64,000 bases of DNA from Microbacterium sp. lyk4-40-TSB-66 (GCF_030209475.1 NZ_JARVRW010000012.1:1-64000), one strand, 5' to 3'; counted from the first letter of the stretch, positions 34,465-43,370 are shown. Translations and numbers: made by a program. The notes: generated from the letters alone by a model not told the origin.

Positions 34465-35210
34465 GAGCGCCCCCCTGCACCGGTGGATGCCGACTCGCCC
34501 ACGGCGACGGGTGATGCGTCGCCGCCCGCGATCGGGGCGACGACGGCGGCCCGCTTGGAACGGCGGTTGGCGGCGCGGTCGACGCGCGCCCACGGCATGA
34601 GGATTCGCCCCAGCGCGACCAGGATCAGGTCGAACAGCAGCGCGATGAGAAGCGTGGCGATGATGCCGACGCCCACCTCTTCGAGGTTGTTGCGCTGCTT
34701 GCCGTTGGTGAAGAGGTAGCCGAGGTTCTCGGAGCCGATGAGCACGCCCACCGAGACGAGGGCGATCGTCGACACCGACACGACGCGGAGTCCCGCGAGC
34801 ATCACGGGGCCGGCGAGCGGGAACTCGACCTGCCAGAAGCGGCGCCACCCCGAGAAGCCCATCGCGGTGGCGGCCTGCTTGGTGTCGGCCGAGACCGAGA
34901 AGAAGGCATCGGAGGTGGCGCGCACCATGATCGCGACGGCGTAGATGGTCAGGGCCACGATGAGGTTCGTGTCGCTCAGCACACGCGTACCGATGATCGC
35001 GGGGAGGATCACGAACAGCGGCAGCGAGGGGATCGTGTAGAGCAGGCTCATCGCCGTGATCGTCGTCGCTCGCGCGTACCTGCTGGTCAGCGTGAGGCGC
35101 CCGAGCGGGACGGCGATGACGAAACCGAGCACGATCGGGATGATGCTCAACCGGATGTGGTTGAGCGTCAGATCCAGCACCAGGGGGAAGTTCCCCCACA
35201 GCCAGGTCAC
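34461..35210 (-). CDS. OpuC-type ABC permease
   Basis: A 249-residue permease: LTLNHIRLSIIPIVLGFVIA, RARATTITAMSLLYTIPSLP-like helix with PLFVILPAIIG, and EFPLAGPVMLAGLRVVSVST as the EAA loop that contacts the ATPase, followed by SVGVLIGSENLGYLFTNG. These are typical of OpuCB/OpuCD proteins. GTG 35210 overlaps the ATPase stop (GTGA). It forms the heteromeric channel with the 33676 gene. The C-terminal tail is Ala/Gly-rich and not conserved. Confidence 0.92.
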   Translation of the reverse strand: MTWLWGNFPLVLDLTLNHIRLSIIPIVLGFVIAVPLGRLTLTSRYARATTITAMSLLYTIPSLPLFVILPAIIGTRVLSDTNLIVALTIYAVAIMVRATSDAFFSVSADTKQAATAMGFSGWRRFWQVEFPLAGPVMLAGLRVVSVSTIALVSVGVLIGSENLGYLFTNGKQRNNLEEVGVGIIATLLIALLFDLILVALGRILMPWARVDRAANRRSKRAAVVAPIAGGDASPVAVGESASTGAGGRS

Positions 35211-36031
35211 GACACCGACTCGTCTCTCAGCGCGCCCTGCGTGCGACCCTCGGCATCGACCACGACCGTTCCGGTGGGGGTCTGCTTCAAGTGCAACGCG
35301 CGCTTGCCTCGCTCGGCGCCGATGAAGCTGGCCACGAAATCGCTCGCGGGGTTCTCGATGATCTCGCTGGGGGTGCCGACCTGGGCGATCTTCGCCCCCT
35401 TCTCGAGGATCACCACCTGGTCGCCGAGCAGGAACGCCTCGTCGATGTCGTGCGTGACGAAGACGATCGTCTTACCGATGTCGCGCTGCAGGCGGATGAG
35501 CTCCTGCTGCAGTTCGTCGCGCACGATCGGGTCGACGGCGCCGAACGGCTCGTCCATGAGCAGGATGTTGGGGTCGGCCGCGAGGCCGCGAGCCACGCCC
35601 ACGCGCTGCTGCTGACCGCCCGAGAGCTGGCTCGGGTACCGGTCGGCCATCGCAGTGTCGAGGCCCACGGTGGTCATGAGCTCGAGGGCTCGGGCTCGGG
35701 CAGCCTTTCGGCTCTGCCCCTGCAGCACCGGCACCGTGGAGATGTTGTCGGCCACGGTGAAATGCGGCAGCAGGCCCGAGTTCTGCATGACGTAGCCGAT
35801 GCTCCGGCGCAACTGCACGGCGGGCTTGCCGCCGATGTCGGCACCGTCGATCGCGATCGTGCCCGACGAGGGCTCGACCATGCGGTTGATCATGCGCAGC
35901 AGCGTCGTCTTGCCGCAGCCGGACGACCCGACGAAAACGGTGGTCCGGCGCGAGGGGATGACGAGGTGGAAATCGTCGACGGCGTGCGTGCCGTCGGGAA
36001 ACACCTTCGAGACGGCGGAGAATTCGATCAT
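35207..36031 (-). CDS. OpuC-type ABC ATPase
   Basis: A 274-residue ATPase with Walker A GSSGCGKTT (about 35-43), Q loop VMQNSGLLPHFTV, signature LSGGQQQRVGVARGL, Walker B ILLMDEPFGAVD and switch VTHDIDEAF. FPDGTHAVDDFHLVIPSRRT and the Asp-Pro-Ile-Val-Arg segment are typical of the OpuCA/ProV group. A short C-terminal tail replaces the CBS pair seen in OpuCA. It powers compatible-solute import. It follows the DUF427 gene by 14 nt. Confidence 0.94.
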   Translation of the reverse strand: MIEFSAVSKVFPDGTHAVDDFHLVIPSRRTTVFVGSSGCGKTTLLRMINRMVEPSSGTIAIDGADIGGKPAVQLRRSIGYVMQNSGLLPHFTVADNISTVPVLQGQSRKAARARALELMTTVGLDTAMADRYPSQLSGGQQQRVGVARGLAADPNILLMDEPFGAVDPIVRDELQQELIRLQRDIGKTIVFVTHDIDEAFLLGDQVVILEKGAKIAQVGTPSEIIENPASDFVASFIGAERGKRALHLKQTPTGTVVVDAEGRTQGALRDESVS

Positions 36032-36045
36032 GTGAGTGCCCGACC

Positions 36046-36348
36046 TCAGTCGGAGACCACGACCTTGCGGTCGAACGCGACGAATCCGGCGAAGTCCTTG
36101 CCGACGCGCTCCGTGGCCCCCGGGTAGAGGTCGGGATACGACCACGCGCCGTCGGGGAGCTCGGCACCGTCGAGCGAGATGTTCCAGTACTGCGCGGCGC
36201 CCTTCCAGGGGCACGTGTACGGAGTGGGGCTCTGCTGCAGAGCGCCGTCGCGGACGGCCTGCGGCGGGAAGTACCAGTTGCCCTCGATCGATGCCAGGTC
36301 GTCGCGGTCGGCTTCGGCGATCACGACGCCGTCGAGCACTGCCTTCAT
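36046..36348 (-). CDS. DUF427 family protein
   Basis: A 100-residue DUF427 protein: MKAVLDGVVIAEADRDDLAS, EGNWYFPPQAV, TPYTCPWKGAAQYWNISLDG and AWSYPDLYPGATERVGKDFA, the family's Cys-Pro-Trp-Lys and Tyr-Pro motifs. Family members are small beta-barrel-like proteins of undetermined activity. AAGGGGG precedes the ATG. It leads the solute-transporter operon with a 14-nt gap to the ATPase, an association I have not seen explained. Confidence 0.9.
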   Translation of the reverse strand: MKAVLDGVVIAEADRDDLASIEGNWYFPPQAVRDGALQQSPTPYTCPWKGAAQYWNISLDGAELPDGAWSYPDLYPGATERVGKDFAGFVAFDRKVVVSD

Positions 36349-36627
36349 GGGATACCCCCTTCGTGGCGCCCCGCGGGCACGGCACCCAGCGGTGGCGAAC
36401 CACCTCGGACGAGGGTAGCGAGCAAGCGATCCCGCCATCTGAACATTGCCCCGTATGTCGACCTGGGTTATGGTGCCCGCGGAAATGGCGGATGACGTCG
36501 ACAGGGTGGGCCACCCTCGCTGGGCGGTCCCGAAGCGTTCTACCGGATCCCTGGGCCGCAACACGGGTCACCGAGCCGCAACTTGGGCCCCTGAGCCCGT
36601 CGACGGGACCGGCATCCGTCGTCGGCG
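36349..36627. other. Intergenic region, DUF427 operon/ispE
   Basis: No gene seen. It contains the DUF427 operon promoter, for which TACCCT on the minus strand near 36405-36420 is the best -10 candidate, and a copy of the 23-bp palindrome. CCGCAACACGGG and CCGCAACTTGGG near 36556-36587 form a loose direct repeat. Confidence 0.4.
36587..36609. repeat. Dispersed 23-bp palindrome, copy 2
   Basis: GCCCCTGAGC followed by CCGTCGACGGGAC: the most diverged of the four copies, in the space after ispE. Confidence 0.6.
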
Positions 36628-37560
36628 TCAGACCACGCGCGCTCCCGGCACGGGACCGTGCACGTGCAGCGCGACGAGCCCCGCCGCGCTCAGCGTCACC
36701 TGAAGGTCTATCGCGGACGCCTCGTCGGCGGTGAGGAAGGCGAGGGTGGGACCGGAGCCCGAGACGAGGCCGGCGAGGGCGCCCGAACTCTCGCCCCGTT
36801 CGAGCACGCGCGCCAGATCGGGCCGCAGGTGCAGCGCCGGAGCTTGCAAATCATTGCGCAGTGTCGCCGCGAGCATCTTCGCGTCACCCTGCCGGAGCGC
36901 GTGCAGCACATCGGAGTCGACGGCGGGCACCCGTGGGGCGGGGCCGATGTCGACCGCGTGACGCTCGCGATGGGCGTCGAGCTCGCCGTAGACGATCGGC
37001 GTCGACATACCCACGTCGTTGGGCACGAGGACCCAGTCGAACCGGCCGCGGGCCAGTGCCGGACTCAGTTCGTCTCCGCGACCGGTGCCCACCGCCGTAC
37101 CGCCCATCAGGGCGAACGGCACGTCGGCACCGAGACGGGCGGCGAGGCGGGAGAGCTCGCTCATCGGCATCCCCAGCCCCCACAGGGCGTCGCACGCGAC
37201 CAGCGCGGCGGCCGCGTCCGCGGACCCTCCGCCCATCCCGCCGGCCACGGGTACCGCCTTGCGGATCGACAGGTGGGCACCGCGGTCCACTCCCGCGGTC
37301 TGCGCCAACAAGCGGGCGGCGCGGATGGCGAGGTTGCGGTCGTCGGTGGGGACGCCGTCGATGTCGACGGGACCGCGCGCCGACACGTCGAGCGAGATGT
37401 CATCGGCGGGCGTCGCCGTCATCTCCTCGTAGAGGGACACCGCCTGGAACGCGGTCGCGAGTTCGTGGTAACCGTCGTCCTGCACGTCGCCGACCTCGAG
37501 GAAGACGTTGATCTTTCCGGGCGCTCGGACGCGCACGGATGCCGGGGTGTGCGTCGTCAT
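36628..37560 (-). CDS. ispE: 4-diphosphocytidyl-2-C-methyl-D-erythritol kinase
   Basis: The MEP-pathway kinase that phosphorylates CDP-ME. The 310-residue GHMP kinase has [21 protein letters not shown] near 13-33, the ATP loop [17 protein letters not shown] near 106-122, [17 protein letters not shown] and [13 protein letters not shown]. The long in-frame extension upstream is antisense to the Stealth gene and is not used; ATG 37560 has GGGAG. In most actinobacteria ispE directly follows rsmA; here two accessory genes lie between them. Confidence 0.95.
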   Translation of the reverse strand: MTTHTPASVRVRAPGKINVFLEVGDVQDDGYHELATAFQAVSLYEEMTATPADDISLDVSARGPVDIDGVPTDDRNLAIRAARLLAQTAGVDRGAHLSIRKAVPVAGGMGGGSADAAAALVACDALWGLGMPMSELSRLAARLGADVPFALMGGTAVGTGRGDELSPALARGRFDWVLVPNDVGMSTPIVYGELDAHRERHAVDIGPAPRVPAVDSDVLHALRQGDAKMLAATLRNDLQAPALHLRPDLARVLERGESSGALAGLVSGSGPTLAFLTADEASAIDLQVTLSAAGLVALHVHGPVPGARVV

Positions 37561-37800
37561 CGCCGTTCTCCCGCCCCCGCTCGCCCGCCGCTGCCCGCGT
37601 GTGCGAGACTGATGCTTCGGCCCGAGGCCCCCCGCCGCTCCCCAGTCGGTACGGGTAGGTCCGGTCCGGAGCGAGCGATCTGAGTCACTCTTCGACAGTA
37701 GCGCTCCGCTCCCCGACGTTCGTCGCCGCTGCCGAAACGTCTTCGAAACCCCGGAACCGTACGGTGACCGGATACCGTCCCCTACCCCCGCGGAGGCAGC

Positions 37801-39381
37801 ATGCGCCCGATGGTCCCCCTGTCGATCGACGCCGACCCCTGGCGCGCGCTGCTGTCCCGCCCGGATATCCGGATGCACGACGGCATCCTGCACATGGTCG
37901 ACGACACCGCCACACCGGCCATCGCCGAACAGGAAGACCTGTTGACCGCCGCCGCCGCGATCGAAGCCGCGGGCATCCGTGTCCTGCTGGTGCGCGACGC
38001 GAACCGCCGCCCCAAGCTCGTCGTCGACACGACCCACGCCGAAGCCGCGATCGAGGCGCTGCGCGACCCCGAGCTCGGCCCGGTCTACATGAAGGCCCGT
38101 GGTGAAGACCCCGTGCCCGCGCACAGCGTGCATCCCTCCGCCGGATCCGTCCAGGCCTACGCCGTCTTCCGCCCCCGCACCTCGACGGAGGGCTCGTACC
38201 GCTACGGCGCGTCGCTCGCCCCGCGCCTCGAGCTCTGGCGGTTCGGCGAGAAGACCATCGAAGCGCCCCGCCCGAGCGCCCTGAGCCGCCGCCGCTTCGC
38301 CGCAGCCGACCTCGACCTCGTCGAGGTGGAACGTTACGGACGCCGGTGGGAGACGATCTCGGGCATGTTCGACCCGCACCCCAATGAGTTCACCGCCGAT
38401 GTCGACATGATCTTCTCGTGGGTCGACGGGTCGTCCAGCGAGTTCCAGCGGCAGCGCGCCGCCCGCATGAAGGGGTACGTCGTCGGCGACGGCGACGACA
38501 ACGCCGCCCGGTACCGCCAGGTCGACGAGCTGCGTTACGCGCTGCGGAGTGTGCACATGTACGCCCCGTGGGTGCGCCGCATCTTCATCGCCACCGACTC
38601 CCCCACCCCGGAATGGCTCGCGGATCACCCCAAGGTGACGATCGTGCGCAGCGAGGAGTTCTTCGCCGACCCCTCGGTGCTCCCCACGCACAACTCCCAC
38701 GCGGTCGAGGCGCAGCTGCACCGCATCCCGGGTCTGGCCGAGCACTTCCTCTACAGCAACGACGACATGTTCTTCGGGCGCCCCGTGACACCGGAGCTCT
38801 TCTTCAGCGGTGGCGGCGTGAGCCGTTTCGTCGAGAGCGGCGTGCGCATTGGCAGTGGCCCCTCGCACGTCGATCGGTCGGGGCACGACAACGGCCTGCG
38901 CGTGAACCGCGCCCTGCTGAAGGAGCGCTTCGGCCGCGTCATCACGCTCGACCTCGAGCACTGCGCCACCCCGCTGCGCCGCTCGGTCGCGGCCGAACTG
39001 GAGCAGGAGTTCGCCGACGACTACGCCCGCACCGCGGCGAGCCGCTTCCGCTCCGCGACCGACATATCGGTCACGAACAGCCTCTACCACTACTACGCGC
39101 TGGCGACCGGTCGCGCGATCGTGACGACCGAGCCCCGAACCCGGTACGTGCAGACCACCCAGCTCGACTCCCTGCGCACCATGGAGCGACTCGTCACACG
39201 TCGCGACACCGACATGTTCTGCCTCAACGACGGCAGCGTGCCCGAGATCCCCGAAGAGGTTCGCGTCCCGGCTCTGCGAGCGTGCCTCGAACGGTACTTC
39301 CCGGTCGCGGCCCCCTGGGAGAAGCCGGCGGTCAGCGCAGGATCGGCAGCGGCGTCGTCGGCGGCGACACCCGTCCACTGA
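37801..39381 (+). CDS. Stealth-family sugar-phosphate transferase
   Basis: A 526-residue protein with the four Stealth conserved regions: CR1 [12 protein letters not shown] near 200-211; CR2 [20 protein letters not shown] then [12 protein letters not shown] near 241-272; CR3 around [25 protein letters not shown] and [14 protein letters not shown]4 [20 protein letters not shown] near 480. Such enzymes transfer hexose-1-phosphates in capsule or wall polysaccharide synthesis. No signal peptide or membrane helix is obvious. GGAGG precedes the ATG. No other capsule gene is nearby. Its 3' end overlaps the convergent phosphodiesterase by 50 nt. Confidence 0.93.
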   Translation: MRPMVPLSIDADPWRALLSRPDIRMHDGILHMVDDTATPAIAEQEDLLTAAAAIEAAGIRVLLVRDANRRPKLVVDTTHAEAAIEALRDPELGPVYMKARGEDPVPAHSVHPSAGSVQAYAVFRPRTSTEGSYRYGASLAPRLELWRFGEKTIEAPRPSALSRRRFAAADLDLVEVERYGRRWETISGMFDPHPNEFTADVDMIFSWVDGSSSEFQRQRAARMKGYVVGDGDDNAARYRQVDELRYALRSVHMYAPWVRRIFIATDSPTPEWLADHPKVTIVRSEEFFADPSVLPTHNSHAVEAQLHRIPGLAEHFLYSNDDMFFGRPVTPELFFSGGGVSRFVESGVRIGSGPSHVDRSGHDNGLRVNRALLKERFGRVITLDLEHCATPLRRSVAAELEQEFADDYARTAASRFRSATDISVTNSLYHYYALATGRAIVTTEPRTRYVQTTQLDSLRTMERLVTRRDTDMFCLNDGSVPEIPEEVRVPALRACLERYFPVAAPWEKPAVSAGSAAASSAATPVH

Positions 39382-40267
39382 GCTCGCGCGTGGCCGGGAC
39401 CATGACCCCGGCCGCACGCAGGCGTCGCTGCGACTCGGCGGCGTCGACGTACTGCAGGGCTTCGGCGGCCCCGAGAGGGACGACCGAGTGCACGACGGTC
39501 TCGTCGTACACGTGGACGATGTTGAAGCCCTGCGCCGCGTCCTGCGGGCGCGTTCCCCCGACCGGCACCATGAGGTCTTGCGTGTAGCAGGTGGCGGAGG
39601 CCACCGACACGGGAATGCCGGCGAACGTGGCGAACGTCGAGTAGTGCAGGTGACCGGCGAGGATCGCGCGGACGTCGCTCCCGCGCAGGACGGCGGCGAG
39701 ACTGCGCTGATCGCGTAGCTCGACCGATGCGGCCAGATCGAGGACGCTCGGCACCGGCGGGTGGTGCATCGCGAGGATCGTCCCGAGAGGGGCGGGGGTG
39801 GCGAGCACCTCGGCGAGCCACGTCAGCTGCTCGGCGCTGACCTCGCCGTGGTGCGCGCCCGGCACCGACGTGTCGAGGGTGACGATGCGCAGGCCGTCGA
39901 ACTCGTCGACGCGGTCGACCGGCGCGGTGGGATCAGCGCCGTCGCCGGGCAGGAGGCTCGCGCGGAAGGCCGTGCGGTCATCGTGGTTTCCCATGACCCA
40001 GACCACCCGCGTCCCCAGACGCTCGGCGAGCGGCTCCACCAGCGCGCGGACACGCTCGTACGCGTCGGCTTCGCCGAAATCGGCGAGGTCGCCCGTGAAC
40101 ACCAGGGCGCTCGGCCGAATGCCCGACTCGTCGATGGCCGCCACCGCGCGGGCGAGGTAAGCCTCGGAGTCGACGCTGTCGTACAGGGGTGAGCCACCGG
40201 CACGCAGGTGGGTGTCGCTCAGGTGCAGCAGCACGCGTTCGGCACGGGGGTATTCGGAGTAGCGCAT
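39332..40267 (-). CDS. Calcineurin-like phosphodiesterase, CpdA-type
   Basis: A 311-residue metallophosphoesterase. Dinuclear metal motifs are all present: LSDTHL (D-x-H) near 17, [10 protein letters not shown] near 58, VMGNHDD near 91, MHHPPVPS near 163 and AGHLHYS near 204. Spacing and the [19 protein letters not shown] segment resemble class III cyclic-nucleotide phosphodiesterases (CpdA, Rv0805), so cAMP or another phosphodiester is a candidate substrate. ATG 40267 has AGAGGA. The C-terminal 16 codons overlap the Stealth gene on the other strand. Confidence 0.92.
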   Translation of the reverse strand: MRYSEYPRAERVLLHLSDTHLRAGGSPLYDSVDSEAYLARAVAAIDESGIRPSALVFTGDLADFGEADAYERVRALVEPLAERLGTRVVWVMGNHDDRTAFRASLLPGDGADPTAPVDRVDEFDGLRIVTLDTSVPGAHHGEVSAEQLTWLAEVLATPAPLGTILAMHHPPVPSVLDLAASVELRDQRSLAAVLRGSDVRAILAGHLHYSTFATFAGIPVSVASATCYTQDLMVPVGGTRPQDAAQGFNIVHVYDETVVHSVVPLGAAEALQYVDAAESQRRLRAAGVMVPATRELSGRVSPPTTPLPILR

Positions 40268-40335
40268 CTCGAGGTCCTCTCGGGCCGTCGGGTGCGGCCT
40301 CGTCACCGGCGTGATGCTCCCGGTGCCTCGAAATG

Positions 40336-40377
40336 TTACCGACATGTTTCGCGAACGCGTGATGAACACGTCGGTAA
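40336..40377. promoter_or_regulatory. 13-bp inverted repeat upstream of the phosphodiesterase
   Basis: TTACCGACATGTT (40336-40348) and AACACGTCGGTAA (40365-40377) pair over 13 bp with one G-T, around a 16-nt spacer. It lies about 70 nt upstream of the phosphodiesterase start and overlaps a plausible TAACAT -10 box, so an operator or attenuating hairpin is possible. Confidence 0.55.
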
Positions 40378-40592
40378 TTCACCCTGACGAAGATTCATCC
40401 GCGCGTCCGCGTGCGGCTCTCGGCTGCGCCGGGCCCGGCGACGGGGTCCGGGTCCGGGAGATCACGCCCGGTTCACGAGACGACCGGATTACCGCGGCGA
40501 AAGCGCGCCATCTCGGCGACGACGGGTCATCTCGACCACGCGACGGGGCGAGCGAGCGGCGTAAGCGCGCGGGCGGCGTGGGCGCGCGGGCG

Positions 40593-40688
40593 GCGCCGGG
40601 GAAGGCGACGGCGGGTCGCGCCGGGGGAAGGCGACGGCGGGCCGCGGCGGGGGAAGGCGACCGCGGGCGGCGCCGGGGCACACGGGCC
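40593..40688. repeat. G-rich tandem repeat, 25-26-bp unit
   Basis: Units start at 40593, 40618, 40644 and (partial) 40670, each of the form GCGCCGGGG(G)AAGGCGAC followed by GGCGGG. They end just before the rsmA stop codon at 40699. G-tract spacing could support quadruplex formation on the plus strand. Confidence 0.75.
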
Positions 40689-40698
40689 CCGGCCGGTG

Positions 40699-41538
40699 TC
40701 AGAGGGCGGCGATCCGGGCGTAATCGTCGACCGTCAGCTGCTCGCCGCGCAGCGTCGGGTCGACGCCCGCCTGCTCGAGCATCGCCGAGGCCTGGGCGGC
40801 CGTGCCGCCCAGCACGCCCGCGAGCGCCTGCCGCAGCATCTTGCGGCGCTGCTGGAAGGCGGCATCCACGATCTGGAAAGTGCGGCGCCGGTGCTCCTCG
40901 GTGCCGCGGGGCTCGGCATCCCGATCGAAGCCGACCAGCACGCTGTCGACGTTCGGGACGGGCCAGAACACCTGCCGCGACACCGTCCCCGCCAGGCGCC
41001 ACGAGCCGTACCACGCGGCCTTGACGCTCGGTGCGCCGTAGATCTTCGAGCCGGGCGGGGCGGCGAGCCGCTCCCCCACCTCGGCCTGCACCATGACGAC
41101 CCCGCGCTCGAGGTAGGAGAAGGTCTCGAGGAAGTGCAGCAGTACGGGCACCGAGACGTTATAAGGCAGGTTGGCGACGAGCACGCCCGGTTCCCCCGGC
41201 AGATCGTCGACGCGCAGGGCGTCGGCGTCGATCACCGTGAGGCGGTCGGCGGGCACGTCGTGCGCCGCCGCGGTCGCGGGCAGGCGCTCCGCGAGCCGGT
41301 GGTCGATCTCGACCGCGACCACCGAGGCGCCGGTCTCCAGGATCGCCAGGGTGAGGGAGCCGAGTCCCGGCCCGATCTCGACGACGCGATCGGATGCCGT
41401 GACCCGCGCGGCGTGCACGATCTTGCGCACGGTGTTGGCGTCGACGACGAAATTCTGCCCGAGCTTCTTGGTCGGGGTGACGTCGAGCTCGGCGGCGAGC
41501 CGACGGATCTCGGCGGCACCGAGCAGGGAAACGGGCAT
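40699..41538 (-). CDS. rsmA: 16S rRNA (A1518/A1519-N6)-dimethyltransferase
   Basis: KsgA/RsmA dimethylates two adenines at the 3' end of 16S rRNA. The 279 residues show KKLGQNFVVDANTVRKIV, the SAM loop VVEIGPGLGSLTLAIL near 52-67, VAVEIDHRL, and the catalytic NLPYNVSVPVLLHFL. The C-terminal helical domain reads RRKMLRQALAGVLGG. ATG 41538 lies exactly 6 nt after TACAGT on the minus strand with no Shine-Dalgarno, so it is probably leaderless. It is part of the tatD-rsmA-ispE core series. Confidence 0.96.
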   Translation of the reverse strand: MPVSLLGAAEIRRLAAELDVTPTKKLGQNFVVDANTVRKIVHAARVTASDRVVEIGPGLGSLTLAILETGASVVAVEIDHRLAERLPATAAAHDVPADRLTVIDADALRVDDLPGEPGVLVANLPYNVSVPVLLHFLETFSYLERGVVMVQAEVGERLAAPPGSKIYGAPSVKAAWYGSWRLAGTVSRQVFWPVPNVDSVLVGFDRDAEPRGTEEHRRRTFQIVDAAFQQRRKMLRQALAGVLGGTAAQASAMLEQAGVDPTLRGEQLTVDDYARIAAL

Positions 41539-41544
41539 TGTTCC

Positions 41545-41550
41545 ACTGTA
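41545..41550 (-). promoter_or_regulatory. -10 box for leaderless rsmA
   Basis: TACAGT on the minus strand, followed by GGAACA and then ATG. It lies 43 nt from the oppositely directed TAGCGT box of the sugar porter. Confidence 0.6.
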
Positions 41551-41592
41551 GTCAGGGCACCGCCAGAACCCCTCCGCCGTGAGGGGCGGGAG

Positions 41593-41598
41593 TAGCGT
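41593..41598 (+). promoter_or_regulatory. -10 box for the leaderless sugar porter
   Basis: TAGCGT, then six nucleotides (GGGCGG), then GTG at 41605. Confidence 0.55.
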
Positions 41599-41604
41599 GG
41601 GCGG

Positions 41605-43065
41605 GTGAGTCAGACGCAGTCGATCCCCTCCAACGCCTTCACCCTCCGGAGCCCGTACGGGCGACGAGCGATCGGGCTCTCCCTCGCCGCCGCCGTGGGC
41701 GGGTTCCTCTTCGGGTTCGACTCCTCGGTCATCAACGGTGCGGTCGATGCCGTCGAGAGCAACTTCGAGCTCAGCCAGGTGCTCACCGGATTCGTCGTGG
41801 CCGTCGCCCTCCTCGGCTGCGCCGTCGGTGCCGTGGTCGCCGGCGCACTGTCGGACCGCTGGGGCCGGCTGAAAGTCATGCTGCTCGGAGCCGTGCTGTT
41901 CTTCGTCTCGTCGATCGGTGCGGCCCTCACCTTCAGCGTGCCCGATCTGATCCTCTGGCGCGTCATGAGCGGTCTCGGCATCGGCATCGCCTCGGTCGTC
42001 GCCCCCGCCTACATCGCCGAGGTCGCACCCCGCCAGATCCGCGGCTCGCTCGCCTCCCTGCAGCAGCTCGCGATCACGCTCGGCATCTTCGGAGCACTGC
42101 TCTCCGACGCGGTGCTCGCCAACAGTGCGGGCGGCGCGGCCAACGAGCTGTGGCTCGGCATGGAGGCGTGGCGGTGGATGTTCCTCGTCGGCGTCGTGCC
42201 GGCGGCTGTCTACGGCATCCTGTCGTTCACCGTTCCCGAGTCCCCGCGGTTCCTGCTGGCGAAGGGCCGGACCGACGAGGCCCGCTCGATCTTCGCCCGC
42301 CTCGTGCCGCCCGCGGACCTCGAGAAGACGATGAAAGACCTCACGCAGGCGATCGAGACCGACCGCAAGAACGCGAACGTGTCGCTGCGCGGGCCGGTGC
42401 TGGGCCTTCAGCGCATCGTGTGGATCGGCATCATCCTGTCGGCGTTCCAGCAGTTCGTCGGCATCAATGTGATCTTCTACTACTCCACGACCCTCTGGAA
42501 GGCGGTCGGGTTCCAGGAGAGCGACTCGCTGCTCATCTCGGTGATCACCTCGGTCACCAACGTCCTGGTCACCCTGGTGGCCATCTTCCTCGTCGACCGG
42601 GTGGGTCGAAAGCCGATCCTCCTCACCGGTTCGGTGCTGATGACCGTGTCGCTGGGCGCGATGGCCCTGGCGTTCACCTTCGCCCAGGGCAGCGGCGAAG
42701 ACGTCTCGCTCCCGGCCCCGTGGGGCACCGTGGCACTGGTCGCCGCCAACCTGTTCGTCGTCGGTTTCGGCGCCTCGTGGGGACCCCTGGTGTGGGTGCT
42801 GCTCGGCGAGATCTTCCCCAGCCGTATCCGCGGTCGCGCTCTCGGCGTCGCCGCGGGTGCGCAGTGGATCGCCAACTTCGCCATCACGGTGTCGTTCCCG
42901 GCGATGTCGAGCTGGTCGCTCCCGCTCACCTACGGCATGTACGCGCTGTTCGCGGCGCTGTCGTTCTTCTACGTCGCCTTCCGCATCCCCGAGACCAAGG
43001 GCATGGAGCTCGAACAGGCCGAGACGCTCTTCATCGACAAGCGCAAGACCAAGACCCGGGCATAG
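41605..43065 (+). CDS. Sugar porter-family MFS transporter
   Basis: A 486-residue, 12-helix transporter of the XylE/GalP/GLUT type. Hallmarks are GGFLFGFDSSVINGA in helix 1, SDRWGRLKVMLLG after helix 2, YIAEVAPRQIRGSLASLQQL, VPESPRFLLAKGR after helix 6, QQFVGINVIFYYS in helix 7, LVDRVGRKPILL after helix 8, and IPETKGMELEQ at the end. It is a proton-coupled or facilitative sugar importer; the sugar is unknown. It is inserted in opposite orientation between rsmA and tatD, the place of rpfB in M. tuberculosis. The GTG start appears leaderless. Confidence 0.94.
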   Translation: MSQTQSIPSNAFTLRSPYGRRAIGLSLAAAVGGFLFGFDSSVINGAVDAVESNFELSQVLTGFVVAVALLGCAVGAVVAGALSDRWGRLKVMLLGAVLFFVSSIGAALTFSVPDLILWRVMSGLGIGIASVVAPAYIAEVAPRQIRGSLASLQQLAITLGIFGALLSDAVLANSAGGAANELWLGMEAWRWMFLVGVVPAAVYGILSFTVPESPRFLLAKGRTDEARSIFARLVPPADLEKTMKDLTQAIETDRKNANVSLRGPVLGLQRIVWIGIILSAFQQFVGINVIFYYSTTLWKAVGFQESDSLLISVITSVTNVLVTLVAIFLVDRVGRKPILLTGSVLMTVSLGAMALAFTFAQGSGEDVSLPAPWGTVALVAANLFVVGFGASWGPLVWVLLGEIFPSRIRGRALGVAAGAQWIANFAITVSFPAMSSWSLPLTYGMYALFAALSFFYVAFRIPETKGMELEQAETLFIDKRKTKTRA

Positions 43066-43075
43066 CGGATGCCGG

Positions 43076-43105
43076 AAGGCCGGCGCCCCGTGGGGTGCCG
43101 GCCTT
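43076..43105 (+). terminator. Terminator of the sugar porter
   Basis: A 14-bp stem AAGGCCGGCGCCCC/GGGGTGCCGGCCTT (one G-T or mismatch) with a two-base GT loop, 11 nt after the stop codon, followed by CATC rather than a T tract. Confidence 0.75.
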
Positions 43106-43139
43106 CATCGCGTCCGGCGTGGCCTGGCGCGTGCACAGC

Positions 43140-43370
43140 TTCGGCGATGCGCCTAACCTCAGCGGAGTCCGGGGCAATGCGACTGAGGTTGCGCGAATGA
43201 CTGAGGTTGTACGGAGCGGCGGCCCTTTGGCGGAGCGGGGCGGCGAAGCCCGACGCCCCGGCGGGCTCCTTGTCGCAACCTCTGCGATCAGCGCCGAGTC
43301 AGAGCGATTCGGGCGCATGCGACTGAGGTTGCGCGAATCGCGGAGGTTGTGCGGTGCGGTGGCACTTGGA
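43140..43370. repeat. Repeat-rich spacer with GAGGTTGCGCGAAT units
   Basis: ATGCGACTGAGGTTGCGCGA (plus AT) occurs at 43177-43198 and exactly again at 43317-43338. Each copy is followed by a second, looser unit (GACTGAGGTTGTACGG and CGCGGAGGTTGTGCGG). Inverted CAACCTCTGCGAT and TAACCTCAGCGGAG versions lie at 43275 and 43154. The core is AGGTTGYRCG. No gene is visible from 43106 to 43492. Confidence 0.8.

Larger units (their letters stand above)
40268..40698. other. 431-bp intergenic region, phosphodiesterase/rsmA
   Basis: No gene is visible; open frames here are driven by G+C-rich low complexity. The left part holds a long inverted repeat (40336-40377) with TAACAT as a possible -10 box for the phosphodiesterase. 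The right part holds tandem 25-26-bp repeats (40593-40688). Confidence 0.6.

Noticed and set aside
36446-36474. TTGCCC-N17-TATGGT plus-strand promoter in the ispE downstream gap
   Set aside because: Geometry is acceptable but it would only produce RNA antisense to ispE; no conserved plus-strand gene follows, so it is likely a chance match.
36628-39417. ispE extended to 929 codons
   Set aside because: The extra 619 codons are antisense to the Stealth gene; the standard IspE N-terminus begins at 37560 with a ribosome-binding site.
37801-40267. Stealth/phosphodiesterase region as a recent mobile island
   Set aside because: No integrase, transposase, terminal repeats or obvious composition shift; the genes blend with their surroundings by eye.
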